Shown here piece after piece: positions 34,204 through 36,701 of a stretch of DNA of 36,701 nt (within the stretch, counting starts at the first letter, position 1; each line of letters starts with the position of its first letter). Position numbers and translations under genes: made by a program. This DNA is from Bacteroidales bacterium. GTDB taxonomy: Bacteria > Bacteroidota > Bacteroidia > Bacteroidales > WCHB1-69. The notes under the pieces were generated by a model. It had not been told where the DNA came from. It saw only the letters and a list, made by a program, of their open reading frames with translations, and ran no database searches. The stretch covers positions 1 through 36,701 of the forward strand of contig JALNYF010000016.1 of NCBI GenBank assembly GCA_023229985.1, written 5' to 3'.

Positions 34204-34734
34204 TTAATCTCTTTGTTCAACCCAGATAAGGTCATCAAGGGAATAACCTCTCATAGTGATCCTTTGTTTAAGAAAATTTAAATCATCGGGATCCATTAAC
34301 GGAGTTCGGCTCAAAATCCACAAATATTTATCCTTTTTACTCCCAATAAGGGCATAAGTATAATTTGAATCTAATTCCAGCACCCAATAATCTGCGTAGA
34401 AATTGGCAAAAAAAGCGACTTCCAACTGACCCGGTTTAGAATCATCAGGGCGACGAGCTTTGCCAACACTTTCAGAATATTTCCCATCAAAGCTCTTCTT
34501 GTATCCTGCATTGACCACTCGAATCATTCCATCATCTTTGAAAGAATAATCCGCTGTACACCCGACTAATCCGCGTTCAAACGAATGATCATAACGCGCA
34601 ATTTCGTACCATTTCCCAATAAATTTATTGAGATCAAGTTCTTTTACGGTAGTCTTATCAATGTCGGAGTCGGATGAGCATCCAACCAAAAACACCATAC
34701 AGGTGCATAAAACGCCAAATAATCGATTTTTCAT
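34204..34734 (-). CDS. blc: Lipocalin family lipoprotein (Blc-like)
   Basis: A 176-residue outer-membrane-type lipoprotein: a hydrophobic signal then LVGC (Cys near 19). The lipocalin signature GKWYEIARYDHSFERGLVGC is followed by beta-strands, ending with YWVLELDSNYTYALIGSKKDKYLWILSRTP, matching Blc. Blc proteins bind lysophospholipids or fatty acids and are linked to envelope upkeep. It converges with pseI across a 75-bp gap that holds only a weak hairpin near 34157-34172. Confidence 0.88.
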   Translation of the reverse strand: MKNRLFGVLCTCMVFLVGCSSDSDIDKTTVKELDLNKFIGKWYEIARYDHSFERGLVGCTADYSFKDDGMIRVVNAGYKKSFDGKYSESVGKARRPDDSKPGQLEVAFFANFYADYWVLELDSNYTYALIGSKKDKYLWILSRTPLMDPDDLNFLKQRITMRGYSLDDLIWVEQRD

Positions 34735-34778
34735 AATAAAACTATTTTAATTAATAATATTCTCGATAACACCATGTA

Positions 34779-34883
34779 ACGGATGTTTGTTCAAAGAAGA
34801 ACATGGATTATTTTTACGGGCAAATAGGGGTGTCTGACACACCAACAGTCTTAATTTAAATTAATCATCGTCAGAGAAAAAAA
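34779..34883 (+). repeat. Imperfect direct repeat, copy A (before the hip operon)
   Basis: About 105 bp that match 36592-36698 in the same orientation. Conserved blocks are ACGGATG, TTGTT, AAAGAAGAA, ACGGGCAAATAG and AAATTAAT-n-ATCGTC-n-GAGAAAAAA; the middle differs. The sequence is non-coding. It lies in the 281-bp gap between the lipocalin and hipB, together with the hip promoter. Confidence 0.7.
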
Positions 34884-34961
34884 TCCAAATTTTATCACTC
34901 TTTTTCCTTAATTTCATAACTTTTGCATGTTGAATCAATCATCGATTAAAATTTTCCACAT

Positions 34962-35010
34962 TATACCTTTATTTCAAAAAAACATTTATCTTTGCACCCG
35001 AAAAGGTATA
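34962..35010. promoter_or_regulatory. Hip operon promoter with flanking inverted half-sites
   Basis: TATCTTTG (34987-34994) matches TAnnTTTG, 21 bp before the hipB ATG. TATACC (34962-34967) and GGTATA (35005-35010) lie on either side of it and are inverse copies. The same hexamers form two complete palindromes after the operon, so these are probable HipB binding half-sites. Confidence 0.6.
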
Positions 35011-35015
35011 AAGAT

Positions 35016-35240
35016 ATGAAACAGACCACCCTATCCTTATTCGTTAAAAAAAAGCGCAAGCAATACCAACTGACCCAAGTCGAACTTTCGGAGAAAGCCG
35101 GCGTAGGACTTCGTTTTGTCCGCGACTTGGAACAAGGGAAACTCTCGTTGCGATTGGACAAAGTAAATCAAGTTCTCTCTCTTTTTGGTTCGGAAATGGC
35201 TCCAACACCTGCTAATCTTTTTGAAATAAATGAATTATGA
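35016..35240 (+). CDS. hipB: HipB-type antitoxin, XRE helix-turn-helix
   Basis: A 74-residue DNA-binding protein with the XRE fold (about 8-65): LTQVELSEKAGVGLRFVRDLEQGKLSLRLDKVNQVLSLFG. This is the pattern of small HipB proteins coupled to HipA-type kinases. As a dimer it should repress the operon and take part in neutralising the kinase. ATG 35016 is chosen as it lies after the promoter; an upstream TTG is inside the -7 box. Its stop overlaps the next start (ATGA). Confidence 0.85.
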   Translation: MKQTTLSLFVKKKRKQYQLTQVELSEKAGVGLRFVRDLEQGKLSLRLDKVNQVLSLFGSEMAPTPANLFEINEL

Positions 35241-35554
35241 AACAAGCCGAGATTTTTTTACACGACCAAAAAGCCGGTGTGCTGACGGAAGATGAAAATG
35301 GCTTCACCTTTCTGTATGATACTGCTTTTCTCGCATCCGAAAAGGCTGAAGCCATCAGTCTTACGCTTCCACTTTCCGAAAAGGCATACCATAGTAATAT
35401 GTTATTCCCATTTTTTGACGGATTGATACCGGAAGGTTGGCTTTTGGATGTAGTAGAAAAAAATTGGAAAATCGATAACCGTGACAGAATGTCTTTATTG
35501 TTGGCTTGTTGCAAAGATTGTATCGGTGCGGTTAGCGTAATTCCCATCAACTAA
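35237..35554 (+). CDS. hipS: HipS-like protein (HipA N-terminal subdomain)
   Basis: A 105-residue protein equal to the N-terminal subdomain 1 of HipA: a beta-rich start (AEIFLHDQKAGVLTEDENGFTFLYD), then SLTLPLSEKAYHSNMLFPFFDGLIPEGW, the signature of this subdomain. It is a separate gene, as in HipBST systems, where HipS is the antitoxin that holds the kinase inactive. The start overlaps hipB by 4 bp; the kinase follows after 13 bp. Confidence 0.82.
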   Translation: MKQAEIFLHDQKAGVLTEDENGFTFLYDTAFLASEKAEAISLTLPLSEKAYHSNMLFPFFDGLIPEGWLLDVVEKNWKIDNRDRMSLLLACCKDCIGAVSVIPIN

Positions 35555-35567
35555 AAAGAAGAATAAT

Positions 35568-36515
35568 ATGAGACGCTGTTTATTTTGTTATCAGGAATTG
35601 AATCACGGTGAAACTGACTTTCACGCAAAGTGTTCTCGAAAATTCTTCGGACATTCTATTCCACCACAATTGCCCTATACGCGAGAACATATCAATGAAT
35701 TAGCCAAAGAAGTCATTCGCAGTCATACTACTGTGACCGGCGTTCAGCCCAAACTCTCCCTCGATTTGACTAAAGCCCATAAAAATGAACCGCCGCGATT
35801 AACCATTGTAGGAATTTGGGGACGATATATTCTTAAACCACAAACCGAAATATTCAATCATCTTCCTGAATTAGAAGATGTTACTATGCACTTGGCTCAG
35901 ATAGCCAAAATCAATGTGGTACCGCATTCCCTCATCCGTTTTCAAGATGGCGAATTGTGTTATATCACTCGCAGAATTGACCGATTGCCCAACGGAGACA
36001 AAATCCAAATGGAAGATATGTGTCAGTTAACCAATCGTTTAACTGAACAAAAGTACAAAGGATCTTACGAACAAATTGCCAAAACCATCCTTCAATTTTC
36101 GGCTACTCCCAAATTGGACTTGATTAATTTTTGGGAACAAGTACTCTTTTCGTGGATGACAGGAAATGCCGATATGCACTTAAAAAATTTTTCTTTATAT
36201 CGTTTGATAGACCACTCCTATTCGCTGACCCCTGCTTACGACCTTCTTTCAACCGCTTTGGCTATGCCCGAAGACCCTGAAGAATTAGCTCTTACGTTGA
36301 ATGGAAAAAAACGTAAGATCATTAAAATCGATTTCATAACCGCCATGAAAAAATCCGGATTGGATGCAAAAGTTATCGAAAATTCTTTCAATCGCTTGAT
36401 GTCAGTTTTTTCCCAATGGCATACTTGCATTCAACACTCATTTCTGCCCCCCGAATTGCAAAATCAATATATTGAATTGATCAAGAATAGACTAGAGATT
36501 TTGACAGACCAATAA
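35568..36515 (+). CDS. hipT: HipT-like Ser/Thr kinase toxin (HipA core)
   Basis: A 315-residue HipA-family kinase without the N-terminal subdomain. Motifs: Gly-rich loop TVTGVQPKLSL (55-65), catalytic GNADMHLKNFS (Asp202, Asn207) and metal-binding PAYDLLST (Asp225). HipA phosphorylates GltX; E. coli HipT phosphorylates TrpS. The target here is unknown. The usual autophosphorylated Ser pair of HipT (SIS) is TVT here (Thr55, Thr57). The N-terminus has a possible CCHC zinc site (Cys4, Cys7, His19, Cys22) not found in E. coli HipT. Third gene of the operon after hipB and the HipS-like gene. Confidence 0.82.
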   Translation: MRRCLFCYQELNHGETDFHAKCSRKFFGHSIPPQLPYTREHINELAKEVIRSHTTVTGVQPKLSLDLTKAHKNEPPRLTIVGIWGRYILKPQTEIFNHLPELEDVTMHLAQIAKINVVPHSLIRFQDGELCYITRRIDRLPNGDKIQMEDMCQLTNRLTEQKYKGSYEQIAKTILQFSATPKLDLINFWEQVLFSWMTGNADMHLKNFSLYRLIDHSYSLTPAYDLLSTALAMPEDPEELALTLNGKKRKIIKIDFITAMKKSGLDAKVIENSFNRLMSVFSQWHTCIQHSFLPPELQNQYIELIKNRLEILTDQ

Positions 36516-36516
36516 A

Positions 36517-36534
36517 TATACCCTATTAGGTATA
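36517..36534. promoter_or_regulatory. HipB-like operator, TATACC-N6-GGTATA, site 1
   Basis: A perfect 6-bp inverted repeat with 6-base spacer, immediately behind the kinase stop codon. The 18-bp span and the TAT..CC/GG..ATA ends resemble the E. coli HipB site TATCC-N8-GGATA. Confidence 0.6.
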
Positions 36535-36556
36535 TTTTTATATTTTTTTATAATAT

Positions 36557-36574
36557 TATACCCAAAAAGGTATA
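36557..36574. promoter_or_regulatory. HipB-like operator, TATACC-N6-GGTATA, site 2
   Basis: The second perfect copy, exactly 40 bp after site 1, so nearly the same face of the DNA helix. The sequence between the sites is A+T-rich with no obvious promoter box. Confidence 0.6.
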
Positions 36575-36591
36575 TTTATAAATCGCTAAAA

Positions 36592-36698
36592 ACGGATGAT
36601 TGTTTAAAGAAGAAAAATAGGTTACCTCAACGGGCAAATAGAATTGTATGGCACTCAAGCAATCCCAAACTAAAATTAATAATCGTCCGAGAAAAAAT
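36592..36698 (+). repeat. Imperfect direct repeat, copy B (after the hip operon)
   Basis: Matches copy A (34779-34883) in the same blocks and direction. The two copies enclose the lipocalin-side promoter region and the whole hip operon. Non-coding; it reaches almost to the window end, so its right border cannot be seen. Confidence 0.7.
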
Positions 36699-36701
36699 TT
36701 A

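Noticed and set aside
1..36701. tRNA genes, CRISPR arrays, transposases or prophage genes
   Set aside because: No cloverleaf-like intergenic sequence, no regular spaced repeats and no such proteins were seen on either strand.

Overview
The window comes from a member of the Bacteroidota. Supporting signs are a type B T9SS sorting domain at the end of a huge surface protein, the gliding genes gldI, gldD and gldB, families typical of the phylum (DUF4292, DUF3098, a LptE-type lipoprotein), and repeated upstream matches to the Bacteroidota -7 promoter box TAnnTTTG. G+C content is low to moderate and most genes are chromosomal housekeeping genes. The last 10 kb is more accessory in character. I saw no tRNA, rRNA, CRISPR array, prophage or intact insertion sequence.

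Layout. 1-4379: the 3' part of a giant T9SS-exported repeat protein and a DUF4292 protein. 4586-6140 (minus): an LpxD-type acyltransferase and elongation factor P. 6282-8934 (plus, divergent from efp): a sigma-54 activator without a sensor domain, a LptE-type lipoprotein, a TPR-like protein and SecG, closed by a strong terminator. 9004-11134: a DMT-family exporter and a dNTP triphosphohydrolase. 11234-15308: ftsX, DUF3098, uppP, a Nif3/YbgI protein and a coiled-coil zinc-ribbon protein. 15520-21254: a surface-glycan block with a GT39/PMT-like membrane glycosyltransferase, an unknown lipoprotein, an initiating sugar-phosphate transferase, a chagasin-like (I42) protease inhibitor lipoprotein and a family 2 glycosyltransferase. 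21251-24991 (minus): ssb under its own promoter, and an nrnA-gldI-gldD-gldB operon. 25131-26623: an outer-membrane beta-barrel protein and an unknown lipoprotein.

26861-34128 is a CMP-pseudaminic acid locus with all six enzyme activities: pseB, pseC, pseF, pseG, a pseH-like gene and pseI. Two features are unusual. The PseH-like acetyltransferase is fused to a formyltransferase domain, and a run of seven G lies at the domain junction, where loss or gain of one G would stop translation almost at once and leave the acetyltransferase alone. Between this gene and pseI sits an AAA-type ATPase gene with its own promoter and a palindromic operator-like site at the predicted transcription start.

34204-36701: a lipocalin lipoprotein (minus), then a three-gene HipBST-like toxin-antitoxin operon. 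TATACC/GGTATA inverted repeats lie around and behind the operon, and it is bracketed by two imperfect direct repeats of about 105 bp.
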